A DNA stretch of 64,000 bases from Nitrosomonadales bacterium (lineage in GTDB: Bacteria > Pseudomonadota > Gammaproteobacteria > Burkholderiales > Gallionellaceae), in NCBI GenBank assembly GCA_023259065.1, contig JAHFQY010000001.1, forward strand, positions 66,072 through 130,071, read 5' to 3'. Positions 32,802 through 41,491 of this stretch are shown piece by piece (within the stretch, counting starts at the first letter, position 1; the number at the start of each line of letters is the position of its first letter). The notes beneath the pieces were generated by a model that did not search any database, had not been told where the DNA came from, and was given only the letters and a program-made list of their open reading frames with translations. The position numbers and the translations under genes are program-made.

Positions 32802-33260
32802 TTATTCCGCCTTCCAGTCGCTGAACAAACGGTGAAGTTCAGCCGCGTCATTGCTGTTCTGCAATTGTTCGCGGAAGGCCTTGTTGCTGAACATCTGCGC
32901 CAGTTCGGCGAGCAGTTGCAGGTGCAGGTCGGTGGCGCGTTCAGGCACCAGCAGCACAAAGATCAGGTTGACGGGTTGCCCATCCGGGGCATCAAAGGGG
33001 ATGGGGTTCTGGGTCTTGACGAAGGCGGCAACGCCATCCTTCAACCCCTTTACGCGGCCATGCGGAATCGCCACACCCTGGCCTAGGCCGGTAGATCCCA
33101 GTTTTTCGCGTGCAAACAGGCTGTCGAACACCTGGCTGCGGGCAATCTTCTGGGAGTTTTCGAATAACAGCCCCACCCGTTCGAAGACACGCTTCTTGCT
33201 GGTTGATTCCGCATCCAGCAGGATGTTTTCAGAGGGCAGGAGTTTGCTGATCAGGTTCAT
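32802..33260 (-). CDS. ptsN: Nitrogen-PTS EIIA component
   Basis: This 152-aa EIIA-Ntr protein has the phosphorylated histidine in VAIPHGRVKGL (about residue 67). It is a regulatory phosphoacceptor of the PTS-Ntr, which in other proteobacteria tunes potassium uptake and nitrogen/carbon balance. It lies downstream of rpoN and hpf, but a terminator hairpin separates it from hpf, so partial read-through is expected. Confidence 0.95.
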   Translation of the reverse strand: MNLISKLLPSENILLDAESTSKKRVFERVGLLFENSQKIARSQVFDSLFAREKLGSTGLGQGVAIPHGRVKGLKDGVAAFVKTQNPIPFDAPDGQPVNLIFVLLVPERATDLHLQLLAELAQMFSNKAFREQLQNSNDAAELHRLFSDWKAE

Positions 33261-33274
33261 TGTTTAAACCGCAG

Positions 33275-33302
33275 AAAAATAAAGAGCGGTCAAAGACCGC
33301 TC
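33275..33302 (-). terminator. Terminator between hpf and ptsN
   Basis: On the minus strand, GAGCGGTC-TTT-GACCGCTC is followed by a T-rich tract (TTTATTTTT). It may attenuate transcription into ptsN-hprK-rapZ. Confidence 0.75.
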
Positions 33303-33311
33303 AGGTAATGG

Positions 33312-33635
33312 TTACTCGGCTGCAGCGTGTTTGCCGGACTCATCATGGCGGCGTGCGGCATTCTTTTCCTTGTGCTTGAGGATCTGGCGATCCAGCGAGT
33401 CGATCAGGCTGTCGATGGCGACGTACAGGTTGCTGTCCTCGGTTTCGGCAAAGATGGTCTTGCCGCTCAGGTGCACGCTGGCCTCGGCCATCTGTTTGAG
33501 TTTGTCTACCGACAGGATGACGTTGATGTCGATCACGTTGTCGAAGTGGCGCTTGACCTTGTCGAGTTTGGATATCACGTGTTCACGGATGGCTGGGGTG
33601 ATTTCAAGGTGACGTCCGGTGAGGTTGAGGTTCAT
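33312..33635 (-). CDS. hpf: Ribosome hibernation-promoting factor (short form)
   Basis: This 107-aa protein fits short HPF/YfiA-type factors: MNLNLTGRHLEITPAIREHV at the start, the basic KLDKVKRHFDNV, and a C-terminal acidic/Ala-rich tail. It binds the 30S decoding site to inactivate ribosomes in stationary phase. It directly follows rpoN, the conserved proteobacterial order. Confidence 0.94.
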   Translation of the reverse strand: MNLNLTGRHLEITPAIREHVISKLDKVKRHFDNVIDINVILSVDKLKQMAEASVHLSGKTIFAETEDSNLYVAIDSLIDSLDRQILKHKEKNAARRHDESGKHAAAE

Positions 33636-33652
33636 GGCCTGCTCCTATTAGG

Positions 33653-35065
33653 TTATAAAGACTTACGAAGATTTACCGGGAGGATGCTCAACAGTTCCCG
33701 GTATTTTGCCACGGTACGCCGGGCAACCAGTATGCCCTGCTGTGCCAGGATTTCGGACATACGACTGTCGGTAAGCGGATGTTTGGCATCCTCTTCCTCG
33801 ATCAGTTGCTTGATTAATGCGCGGATGGCCGTGGATGAACATGAGCCGCCGCTTTCGGTAGTCAGCCCGCTGCCAAAGAAGTATTTAAGCTCGTAAATGC
33901 CCGCCGGGGTGAGCATGAACTTCTGCGTGGTGACGCGCGAAATGGTGGACTCGTGCAGCTCCAGCTGCTCGGCAATTTCACGCAGCACCAGGGGGCGCAT
34001 GGCGATGTTGCCGTGCTCGAAAAATTTGTGCTGGCGTTCCACGATGGCCTGGGATACGCGCAATATGGTGTCAAAGCGCTGCTGCAGATTCTTGATGAAC
34101 CAGCGCGCCTCCTGCAGCTGCCCCGCCATTTCCTGCGCATTGTTCTCGCCGCGGCGTTGCAGGATGTTGGCATACAGCTGGTTGATGCGCAGGCGCGGCA
34201 TGGCCTCGGGGTTGAGGCGCGCGCGCCAGATGCCGCCCTGGCGCTCCACCAGCACATCGGGCACCACATAGTCGGCGGCGCGCTGTTCAAATGACGATCC
34301 CGGCCGGGGCTGTAGATGCACGATAAGGTCCTGCGCAACACGCAGTGCGGCGTCGTCACAGTGCAGCGCTTTCTTCAACTTGTTGAAGTCGTGCGCGCCC
34401 AGAAGATCAAGGTGTTTTTCTACCAGGCGCAGCGCCAGATCGCGGCCTGGGATGTCTTCCGGCATGGCTTGCAGTTGCAGCGCGAGGCATTCGCTCAGGT
34501 TGCGCGCGCCGAGTCCGGGTTCGTCCAGGTGTTGCAGCTGTATCAGCGCGGTTTCCAGGTCATCCAGGGAAATGTCGAGCTGCTCCGGCAGCAGCTCCAG
34601 TATTTCTTCCAGGGGCTGGGCCAGGTAGCCGTTGTCATCGAGTGCGTCGACCAGCAGGCTGATGATTTTTTTGTCACGCTCATCCAGCTGGCTAAGGTTG
34701 ACCTGGCTGATCAGATGTTCGCGCAGGCTGGGCCTTTCCGCCGCGACTTCGGCATAACCCTCGTCTTCATCGTCGTGACTGGCGGAGCCGGAAGTGCTAA
34801 AGCTGGGCTCCGCCCACTCTGTATCTGCGGGAGCATTGTCGCTTTCGGTTTTGTCTGCTGCGCTGCTGCTGGAAGTTTGCGGCGTTGTTTGGGTGAATGA
34901 AAAACCTGCGTCTTCCTCGCGCTCAAGAAAGGGATTTTCATCCAGCAGTCGCGCGGATTCCTGATTCACTTCCAGCGTGGACAGCTGCAACAGGCGAATA
35001 GCCTGCTGCAGCTGCGGTGTAAGCGTCAGCTGCTGGGACTGCCTGAGTTGTAGGACTGCTTTCAT
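33653..35065 (-). CDS. rpoN: RNA polymerase sigma-54 factor
   Basis: This 470-aa sigma-54 has region I with a Gln-rich start (LRQSQQLTLTPQLQQAIRLL), an acidic region II, the core-binding region, and the C-terminal RpoN box ARRTVAKYRELL. It directs polymerase to -24/-12 promoters with enhancer-binding ATPases. It sits between lptB and hpf, as in most proteobacteria. Confidence 0.97.
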   Translation of the reverse strand: MKAVLQLRQSQQLTLTPQLQQAIRLLQLSTLEVNQESARLLDENPFLEREEDAGFSFTQTTPQTSSSSAADKTESDNAPADTEWAEPSFSTSGSASHDDEDEGYAEVAAERPSLREHLISQVNLSQLDERDKKIISLLVDALDDNGYLAQPLEEILELLPEQLDISLDDLETALIQLQHLDEPGLGARNLSECLALQLQAMPEDIPGRDLALRLVEKHLDLLGAHDFNKLKKALHCDDAALRVAQDLIVHLQPRPGSSFEQRAADYVVPDVLVERQGGIWRARLNPEAMPRLRINQLYANILQRRGENNAQEMAGQLQEARWFIKNLQQRFDTILRVSQAIVERQHKFFEHGNIAMRPLVLREIAEQLELHESTISRVTTQKFMLTPAGIYELKYFFGSGLTTESGGSCSSTAIRALIKQLIEEEDAKHPLTDSRMSEILAQQGILVARRTVAKYRELLSILPVNLRKSL

Positions 35066-35134
35066 ACTGGGGTGTCTGGCTTCTGCGATATCCGGCGGCC
35101 GGGAGTGCCTGGCTTGCGCGCTGCCCTTGCGGCT

Positions 35135-35857
35135 TTATAGTTTGAAGTGCTCGCCTAGATATACTTTCCTCACGCCTTCATTATAGATGATTTCATCGGG
35201 TTTGCCTTCCGCCATAACCGTGCCGGCATTGATGATATAGGCGCGGTCGCAGATGCCCAGGGTCTCGCGCACGTTGTGGTCGGTAATCAGCACGCCGATG
35301 TCGCGTTCCTTGAGAAAGCCGATGATTTTCTGGATGTCCAGCACGGCAATCGGGTCTACGCCGGCAAACGGCTCATCCAGCAGGATAAAGCGCGGATTGC
35401 TGGCCAGGGCGCGGGCGATTTCCACGCGCCGCCGCTCGCCGCCGGACAGGCTGATGGCCGGATTGTTGCGGATGTGGGTGATGTGCAGGTCGTTCAGCAG
35501 GCTTTCCAGGCGCGCCTCCAGCTCTTCCTTTACATAGCCTTGCAGCTCCAGCACCGCCTGGATGTTCTCGGTCACGGTGAGGCGGCGGAAGATGGAGGCT
35601 TCCTGCGGCAAATAACTCAGTCCCAGCCGCGCGCGGCGGTGTATCGGGAAGTGGGTGATGTTCTTGTCGTCGATGAAGATGTCACCGCCATCGGCGGCAA
35701 CCAGGCCTACAATCATGTAGAAGCTGGTGGTCTTGCCGGCGCCGTTGGGGCCTAGCAAACCGACAACCTCGCCGCTTCTGACCGACAAGGAAACGTCCTG
35801 CACCACGGTGCGTGAGCGGTAGCGTTTTTTCAGCGAAGTGGTGCGTAGTTCACTCAT
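35135..35857 (-). CDS. lptB: LPS export ABC transporter ATP-binding protein LptB
   Basis: This 240-aa ATPase powers lipopolysaccharide extraction from the inner membrane. Walker A is GPNGAGKTT, the signature is [15 protein letters not shown] and Walker B is [12 protein letters not shown]. It is 2 bp downstream of lptA, completing lptC-lptA-lptB. Confidence 0.97.
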   Translation of the reverse strand: MSELRTTSLKKRYRSRTVVQDVSLSVRSGEVVGLLGPNGAGKTTSFYMIVGLVAADGGDIFIDDKNITHFPIHRRARLGLSYLPQEASIFRRLTVTENIQAVLELQGYVKEELEARLESLLNDLHITHIRNNPAISLSGGERRRVEIARALASNPRFILLDEPFAGVDPIAVLDIQKIIGFLKERDIGVLITDHNVRETLGICDRAYIINAGTVMAEGKPDEIIYNEGVRKVYLGEHFKL

Positions 35858-35859
35858 GG

Positions 35860-36459
35860 TTATTGCTTGGGTTGGGTAATCGTAGTGGAGGGTGTGATGG
35901 GCAGGGGCGGCTCTGCAGCTTCCACCCCGGAAGCCTTGTTCTGCGGCTGTATCACCACGGTGACGCGGCCCGTGCCGGTAGGCTCCGCAGTCTTGTCGGC
36001 GGGGGCGCCGCTTACCTGGAACACTTCAGTCCTGGTGTTGTAAATAATGTGCTCGCCGCGCACATCGTCGCCTTCGCGCCTGATGCGCGCCTGCCCGAAA
36101 AATTCGGCAACTTCGCTATGGGTGTCGTATTCGATGCGCTCGCCATAGGCTTCCACATATTCATTGACCGAGTCGCGCTTCTGGCGGAAGTGGGCGAGGC
36201 GGCCGCTTGCCGTGCAATGCTGGAAGCCGTCCTTGTCCTGCACCACGACTATCTTGTCGGCCTGTATCGACAGCGTTCCCTGCAGCAGCTGCACATTGCC
36301 GTCAAACGAACTGGTGCGGCTCGTGTCGTCCACAAAGACACTGTTTGCCTCCATGTGCATGGGTTTGTTGCGATCGGCGCGTTCGGCCAGGCTCAGCCCC
36401 GTGTGGCAGAGCAGCAGCAGGCCAAGCAGCCATGCGGATTTATTTCTTGACTGGTTCAT
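35860..36459 (-). CDS. lptA: Periplasmic LPS-transport protein LptA
   Basis: This 199-aa protein has a signal peptide ([18 protein letters not shown]) and an OstA-like beta-jellyroll ([36 protein letters not shown]). LptA forms the periplasmic bridge carrying lipopolysaccharide. The Pro-rich tail is longer than in E. coli LptA. It overlaps the lptC stop by about 20 bp. Confidence 0.95.
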   Translation of the reverse strand: MNQSRNKSAWLLGLLLLCHTGLSLAERADRNKPMHMEANSVFVDDTSRTSSFDGNVQLLQGTLSIQADKIVVVQDKDGFQHCTASGRLAHFRQKRDSVNEYVEAYGERIEYDTHSEVAEFFGQARIRREGDDVRGEHIIYNTRTEVFQVSGAPADKTAEPTGTGRVTVVIQPQNKASGVEAAEPPLPITPSTTITQPKQ

Positions 36460-37012
36460 AAGTGCTTTTTACGCGTGACAGCAACTTGATGGTGCGTGCC
36501 TTGTTGTCGAGTTCCATGCCCACGGCCTGCATGCTGGCGCTGGCGTTGGTCATGGTGACCAGATGATCGGTGTCGGCAGTATCCTTGTCCGGGGTGACGT
36601 GCAGATAGTTGGTGCTGAAGGTTTGCTTGCTCTGGTTGGCGTAAGCGGGGCGGACAATCAGCACATCGTCATACAGGAAAACTTCCTCACCCTTGCTGGA
36701 AACGGTTCCCCTGAGTGCCGAGGTGCGCATGGGCGGGGCGCCGGCAAGCATGCTGATGAGCTGCGGTGCTTCCAGGTGGGTGCTGTCATCGTCGGGGTAG
36801 TGCCACATTTTTTGCGCCGACATGGTGAAGCGCGGCTTGCCCTGCTCGTCCAGCGTGGTGGCGGTGAAATTGTTGATGACGTAGTCTGGGTCGTGGCGCA
36901 GGTTGGCGTTTGATGCCACGGGTGGGCGCACCTGTTTGTTCAGCCAGTAGGTTGCCGCCAGCAGCAGCAGCAGCGGCAGCAAAGGCAACCAGGCGAACAG
37001 GCGTTCTTTCAT
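36440..37012 (-). CDS. lptC: LPS export protein LptC
   Basis: This 190-aa protein has a single N-terminal membrane helix (LFAWLPLLPLLLLLAATYWL) and a periplasmic LptC domain. I use the ATG at 37012, which overlaps the kdsC stop by 4 bp; the ORF-track extension would run deep into kdsC. LptC couples the LptB2FG transporter to LptA. Confidence 0.93.
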   Translation of the reverse strand: MKERLFAWLPLLPLLLLLAATYWLNKQVRPPVASNANLRHDPDYVINNFTATTLDEQGKPRFTMSAQKMWHYPDDDSTHLEAPQLISMLAGAPPMRTSALRGTVSSKGEEVFLYDDVLIVRPAYANQSKQTFSTNYLHVTPDKDTADTDHLVTMTNASASMQAVGMELDNKARTIKLLSRVKSTYEPVKK

Positions 37013-37527
37013 TTCAGGTAAGGCGCCAGCTGTGTGTCTAGAGTACCCTGCGCCGACATGATCAGCTCGCATGCTTCGCGCACGGCTCCATGGCCGCCCT
37101 CGCGCTGGCTGACGTAATGGGCATGGTCGCGCACGATTTGCGGGGCGTTGGGCACGCTGATCGCCAGCCCCGAGCGGCGCATGACCGGCAGATCCACCAC
37201 GTCGTCGCCCATGTAGGCGGAGGCTTCAGGCGCGAGTTGCAGTTTGGCCAGCAGCGCCTGCATGACTTCCAGCTTGTTCTCCACACCCTGATACAGGTGG
37301 GTGATGCCCAGGTTCTTCGCGCGCAGTTCGACGCAGCGCGAGGTGCGTCCGGTGATGATGGCCAGCTCCACGCCGGAAGCCTTGAGCATTTTCAGGCCGT
37401 GGCCGTCGAGCGAGTTGAAGCGCTTGAACTCCTCGCCGGAGTCGGCCAGATAAAGGCCGCCATCGGTAAGGATGCCGTCCACATCGAAGGCGATCAGGCG
37501 TATGGATTTTATTTGTTCGGCTAGCAT
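37009..37527 (-). CDS. kdsC: KDO-8-phosphate phosphatase
   Basis: This 172-aa HAD-family phosphatase releases KDO from KDO-8-phosphate for lipid A core synthesis. It has the nucleophile motif FDVDGILTDGGLYL, the second motif AIITGRTSRCVELRAKNLG, and MGDDVVDLPVM. The gene lies 22 bp downstream of kdsD and is coupled to lptC, a continuous KDO-to-LPS export operon. Confidence 0.96.
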   Translation of the reverse strand: MLAEQIKSIRLIAFDVDGILTDGGLYLADSGEEFKRFNSLDGHGLKMLKASGVELAIITGRTSRCVELRAKNLGITHLYQGVENKLEVMQALLAKLQLAPEASAYMGDDVVDLPVMRRSGLAISVPNAPQIVRDHAHYVSQREGGHGAVREACELIMSAQGTLDTQLAPYLK

Positions 37528-37549
37528 TCAGTTATTCCTTGATATTCGG

Positions 37550-38536
37550 TCAGATCACCTTGGCGCGCAGCAGGTCGCCCATGTTCAATGCGCCCACCAG
37601 CTTGTTGTCGCTATCCACCACCAGCATCTGGCTGATGTTGCGTTCTTCCATGATGCGCACCGCCTCCACGGCCAGGGCATTGGCCGTGGTGCATTGCGGC
37701 TTGCGTGTCATCACCGCGCTGACCGGAGTGGTGGCAAAGTCCAGCTGCTTTTCCAGGGTGCGGCGCAAGTCGCCGTCGGTGTAGATGCCCAGCACCTGTT
37801 GTGCCTCGTCCACGACGGCAGTCATGCCCAAGCCCTTGCGTGACATCTCCATGATGGCATCCGCCAGCGTGGCATTCTGCGGTACTGCGGGCACTTTCTG
37901 TCCGGTGTGCATGATGTCGCGCACATGGGTGAGCAGGCGCCGTCCCAGGCTGCCGCCGGGGTGCGAGCGGGCAAAGTCTTCTTCGCCGAAACCCTTGGCG
38001 TCGAGCAGCGCCACCGCCAGCGCATCGCCCAGGGCCAGGGCCGCTGTGGTGCTGGCCGTGGGGGCGAGGCCCATCGGACAGGCTTCCTTGTCGACTGCGC
38101 CATTGAGGTGGGCGTCCGCTGCCAGGGCCAGGCTGGAGCGCGGGTTGCCGGTCAGGCTGATGAGTTTCGCGCCCTGGCGTTTGATCACCGGCACGATGGT
38201 CATCAGCTCGTCGCTCTCACCCGAATACGACAGCGCAATAAACACATCCTGCGAGGTGATCATGCCCAGGTCGCCGTGGCTGGCTTCGCCGGGGTGCACG
38301 AAATAAGCGGGGGTGCCGGTGCTGGACATGGTGGCGGCAATCTTGCGCGCGATATGGCCGGATTTGCCCATGCCGCTGACGATCACGCGTCCTTCACAGG
38401 CGAGGATGATGTTGAGTGCGCGCAGGAAGTTGTCATCAATGCGTTGGGTGAGCGCCTGTACGGCGGCGGCCTCGGTAATGATGACTTCGCGTGCCAGGGC
38501 CAGCGCGTGGGGAGCGGCAGAGAGGGGTTTTTTCAT
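37550..38536 (-). CDS. kdsD: Arabinose-5-phosphate isomerase
   Basis: This 328-aa protein has an N-terminal SIS domain (VIVSGMGKSGHIARKIAATM, HGDLGMITSQDVFIALSYSG) followed by two CBS domains. It makes arabinose-5-phosphate, the first KDO precursor. The chosen ATG at 38536 gives the standard length; the ORF-track extension crosses the promoter region shared with the divergent antiporter at 38637. Confidence 0.95.
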   Translation of the reverse strand: MKKPLSAAPHALALAREVIITEAAAVQALTQRIDDNFLRALNIILACEGRVIVSGMGKSGHIARKIAATMSSTGTPAYFVHPGEASHGDLGMITSQDVFIALSYSGESDELMTIVPVIKRQGAKLISLTGNPRSSLALAADAHLNGAVDKEACPMGLAPTASTTAALALGDALAVALLDAKGFGEEDFARSHPGGSLGRRLLTHVRDIMHTGQKVPAVPQNATLADAIMEMSRKGLGMTAVVDEAQQVLGIYTDGDLRRTLEKQLDFATTPVSAVMTRKPQCTTANALAVEAVRIMEERNISQMLVVDSDNKLVGALNMGDLLRAKVI

Positions 38537-38636
38537 GCGGCCAATTATATCAGTGCACCTGACCGGCCGCGAAATTTTGAATGCGCGCCCGACTTGAGGC
38601 ATTATCGGGGCATGTTTACCTTGAGTGTGCTTGTTG

Positions 38637-40607
38637 ATGAATAATGCCCTGACCCTAGTCTTGATTTTGCTGGCCGTTGCTGTGGTGGTGGTTGTGCTGT
38701 TCCGCATCCTGCGCCTGCCAGTGATGCTGGGTTATCTTATTGTCGGCATTCTGATCGGCCCGCACGCGCTGGGCTGGATACCGGAAACGGCGGAAACGCG
38801 CCATCTGGCGGAATTTGGCGTGGTGTTCCTGATGTTCAGCATCGGCCTGGAGTTCAGCCTGGGCAAGCTGCGCAGCATGCAGCGCCTGGTATTCGGGCTG
38901 GGCACGGCACAGGTGGCGGCCACCATAGTGCTGGTGATGCTGACCTCGCTGTTTTTCGGGCTGGACTGGCGTGCCGGCCTCGCCCTGGGCGGGGTGCTGG
39001 CCATGTCTTCCACCGCCATTGTCAGCAAGATGCTGGTGGAGCGTGCCGAGCTGAACATGTCGCACGGGCAGAAAATCATGGGAGTGCTGCTGTTCCAGGA
39101 TCTGGCCGTGGTGCCGCTGATTATTGTCATCCCCGCACTGGCCAGCACGTCCGGTGATTTGTCGGTCACCTTGGGGCTGGCCTTGCTCAAGGCTACCGTG
39201 GTGCTGGCCGCGTTGCTGATCTTCGGCCAGCGCCTGCTACGCCCCTGGTTTCACCTGGTGGCACGGCAAAAATCCTCCGAGCTGTTCATGCTCAACGTGC
39301 TGCTGTTTACCCTGGGCATGGCCTTTTTCACCGAATTGAGCGGGCTGTCCATGGCGCTGGGCGCGTTCGTCGCCGGCATGCTGATCTCGGAAACCGAATA
39401 TCGTTACCAGGTGGAAGAGGACATCAAGCCTTTCCGTGATGTCCTGCTCGGCTTGTTCTTTGTCACCGTCGGCATGATGCTGGACATGGGCAGCCTGATT
39501 GCGGGCTTTGGCTGGGTGCTGCTGGTTTTGCTGATCCTGCTGCCGTTCAAGGCCATGGTTGTAGCCTTGCTGGCGCGCGGGTTTACCGGTGATTGGGGTG
39601 TGGCGATACGCACCGGCCTGGGCCTGGCGCAGGCCGGTGAATTTGGCTTTGTGTTGCTGACCCTGGCCGGTGGAGTGAATATCCTGCCTGCAGATGTGAT
39701 GCAGAATGTGCTGGCGGCGATGCTGATTTCCATGCTGCTGGCGCCCTTCCTGATTCAGCATGCAGAAGCGATAGTGCGGCGTATTTCACCCAATGAATGG
39801 ATGAATCAGGCCATGCATATGCACCAGATTGCGGTGCAAAGCATGTGCGCGGACGAGCATATCATCCTGTGCGGTTATGGACGCAGCGGGCAGGCGCTGG
39901 GGAAATTCCTGAAACGCGAAGGCATTGCTTTCGTCGCGCTGGAGCTGGATTCGCGCAATGTGCGCGAAGCGCTGGCCGCCGGGGAAAGCGTGGTGTATGG
40001 CGATGCCGGCAAGCGCGAGGTGTTGCTGGCGGCAGGGCTGATGCGCGCCAAGGTGCTGGTGATCACTTATGCCGACCAGCATTCGGCGCTGAAAATCCTG
40101 CACCACGTCAAGGTATTGCGCCCCGGTCTTTCCGTGGTGGTGCGCACCACCGACGATACGCATGTGGAAGCACTCAGGCGTGCCGGGGCTGCCGAGGTGG
40201 TGGCCGAGGTGCTGGAAGGCAGCGTGATGCTGGCCTCGCAGGCGCTGATACTTTCTGGCGTGCCGCTCAACCGCGTGATCCGTCGCATCCAGGAAAACCG
40301 CGCACGTCGTTACAGCGTGTTCAGCGGCTATTTTCGCAGCGGCAATGACGTGGACGATACTGTCGACACGGGGCAGCCGCGCATACGCAATGTGCTGTTG
40401 GGGCAGGATTGCGGTGCGGTCGGCAAGACGCTGGATGAGATGGAGCTGGATGAATTCAATGTCGAAGTGAATGCCGTGCGCCGCCACAATGTGCAAGGCA
40501 GCCAGCCGGCAGGAGACATGGTACTGCATGCGGGTGACGTGCTGATGCTGCAGGGGCAGCCGGAAGAGTTGGCGGCTGCGGAGAAGCGGCTGCGCGAAGG
40601 GCGATAA
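38637..40607 (+). CDS. CPA2-type monovalent cation:proton antiporter (KefB/YbaL family)
   Basis: This 656-aa protein has about twelve transmembrane helices (LPVMLGYLIVGILIGPHALG near the start), an RCK N domain with the Rossmann motif ILCGYGRSGQALGKFL, and a C-terminal TrkA-C domain. The family exports potassium or sodium in exchange for protons and responds to nucleotide or glutathione ligands. The ion and trigger here are not determined. It is divergent from kdsD, a common arrangement. Confidence 0.92.
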   Translation: MNNALTLVLILLAVAVVVVVLFRILRLPVMLGYLIVGILIGPHALGWIPETAETRHLAEFGVVFLMFSIGLEFSLGKLRSMQRLVFGLGTAQVAATIVLVMLTSLFFGLDWRAGLALGGVLAMSSTAIVSKMLVERAELNMSHGQKIMGVLLFQDLAVVPLIIVIPALASTSGDLSVTLGLALLKATVVLAALLIFGQRLLRPWFHLVARQKSSELFMLNVLLFTLGMAFFTELSGLSMALGAFVAGMLISETEYRYQVEEDIKPFRDVLLGLFFVTVGMMLDMGSLIAGFGWVLLVLLILLPFKAMVVALLARGFTGDWGVAIRTGLGLAQAGEFGFVLLTLAGGVNILPADVMQNVLAAMLISMLLAPFLIQHAEAIVRRISPNEWMNQAMHMHQIAVQSMCADEHIILCGYGRSGQALGKFLKREGIAFVALELDSRNVREALAAGESVVYGDAGKREVLLAAGLMRAKVLVITYADQHSALKILHHVKVLRPGLSVVVRTTDDTHVEALRRAGAAEVVAEVLEGSVMLASQALILSGVPLNRVIRRIQENRARRYSVFSGYFRSGNDVDDTVDTGQPRIRNVLLGQDCGAVGKTLDEMELDEFNVEVNAVRRHNVQGSQPAGDMVLHAGDVLMLQGQPEELAAAEKRLREGR

Positions 40608-40609
40608 AA

Positions 40610-40629
40610 AAGCCCGCCGAAGCGGGCTT
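40610..40629. terminator. Terminator between the antiporter and pseudopilin genes
   Basis: AAGCCCGC-CGAA-GCGGGCTT is a perfect 8-bp stem. On the minus strand it is followed by T6, so it best terminates the pseudopilin gene. The stem may also serve the convergent antiporter gene. Confidence 0.8.
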
Positions 40630-40651
40630 GAATGTCACGCCGGGTTAATGT

Positions 40652-41320
40652 TTATACGCCCATGCAGACGGTGTAGGCCTGACCATCATTTATGCCGGCA
40701 GAGGTAACCGATTGTCCAGCCGCAAGTGGATCTGCAGCTCGCATGGAGCCTGTGTTGGCTTCGCCATCGTCCATTGTTATGTCCAGTTGCTTGACATATT
40801 TACCCAAAATGCCGGTGGAGCAGATTATGTAAGTGCCAGACATAAGGCTGGCAGCGCCTGCGGCGTTTTTAGTGATGGTGACGAAAGTGCCATTGTTGCT
40901 CTGGATGCCAATGGTGCCGCCATCGGCGTTGGTTGGGCGGTAGTCAGCGACGCCAGTGGTGGGGCCATTTGCAAGGCCAGCAAGGCGGATATGTTGCCAA
41001 AAAATTTGAGACTCATCAGTCGCACTTACTGAAGACCACAATCCGTCTATCGAACCATTTCCGGCAACTGCAGAAGCTGGCACAAGGGCGGCGGCGCCCA
41101 AATGAGTGGCTGCATTTGCATCATCTCCAGGCAGTGCACGGTATTTGTCTTGGTAACCGTAGATAAAGACAGGGATGTTGCGGAAGTCGTTGGCAATATT
41201 TTTTACCTTGGCGCTGTTGATCAGCTCCTGGCCCTTGAGTACGCCGCCGAGCAGCAGGCCGATAATCACCAGCACGATGGCGATTTCGATTAGAGTAAAG
41301 CCGGATTGATTGTGTTTCAT
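40652..41320 (-). CDS. Type IV pilin-like protein (solitary)
   Basis: This 222-aa protein starts with a short basic leader and the prepilin processing site G-FTLIE, followed by a hydrophobic helix (IAIVLVIIGLLLGGVLKGQE). Further on, a PGDD motif and two late cysteines suggest a major- or minor-pseudopilin fold. No other pilus genes are nearby, so it may be a cargo or adhesion pilin assembled by a remote type IV pilus system. Confidence 0.88.
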   Translation of the reverse strand: MKHNQSGFTLIEIAIVLVIIGLLLGGVLKGQELINSAKVKNIANDFRNIPVFIYGYQDKYRALPGDDANAATHLGAAALVPASAVAGNGSIDGLWSSVSATDESQIFWQHIRLAGLANGPTTGVADYRPTNADGGTIGIQSNNGTFVTITKNAAGAASLMSGTYIICSTGILGKYVKQLDITMDDGEANTGSMRAADPLAAGQSVTSAGINDGQAYTVCMGV

Positions 41321-41491
41321 GATGGTCTCCAGTTGATAATTTTTCGCATTATATAGCCTTGTGTTTGATTTAAAGCAATAGCTGTGCCAAATTTAAAATC
41401 GCATTGATTATTAATAAATTTCATGCGGTATTCAAGAGTTGTGTCAATTGGCTAACAACTGAAATGACGAAATTCTGACAGGGGTGACGAG

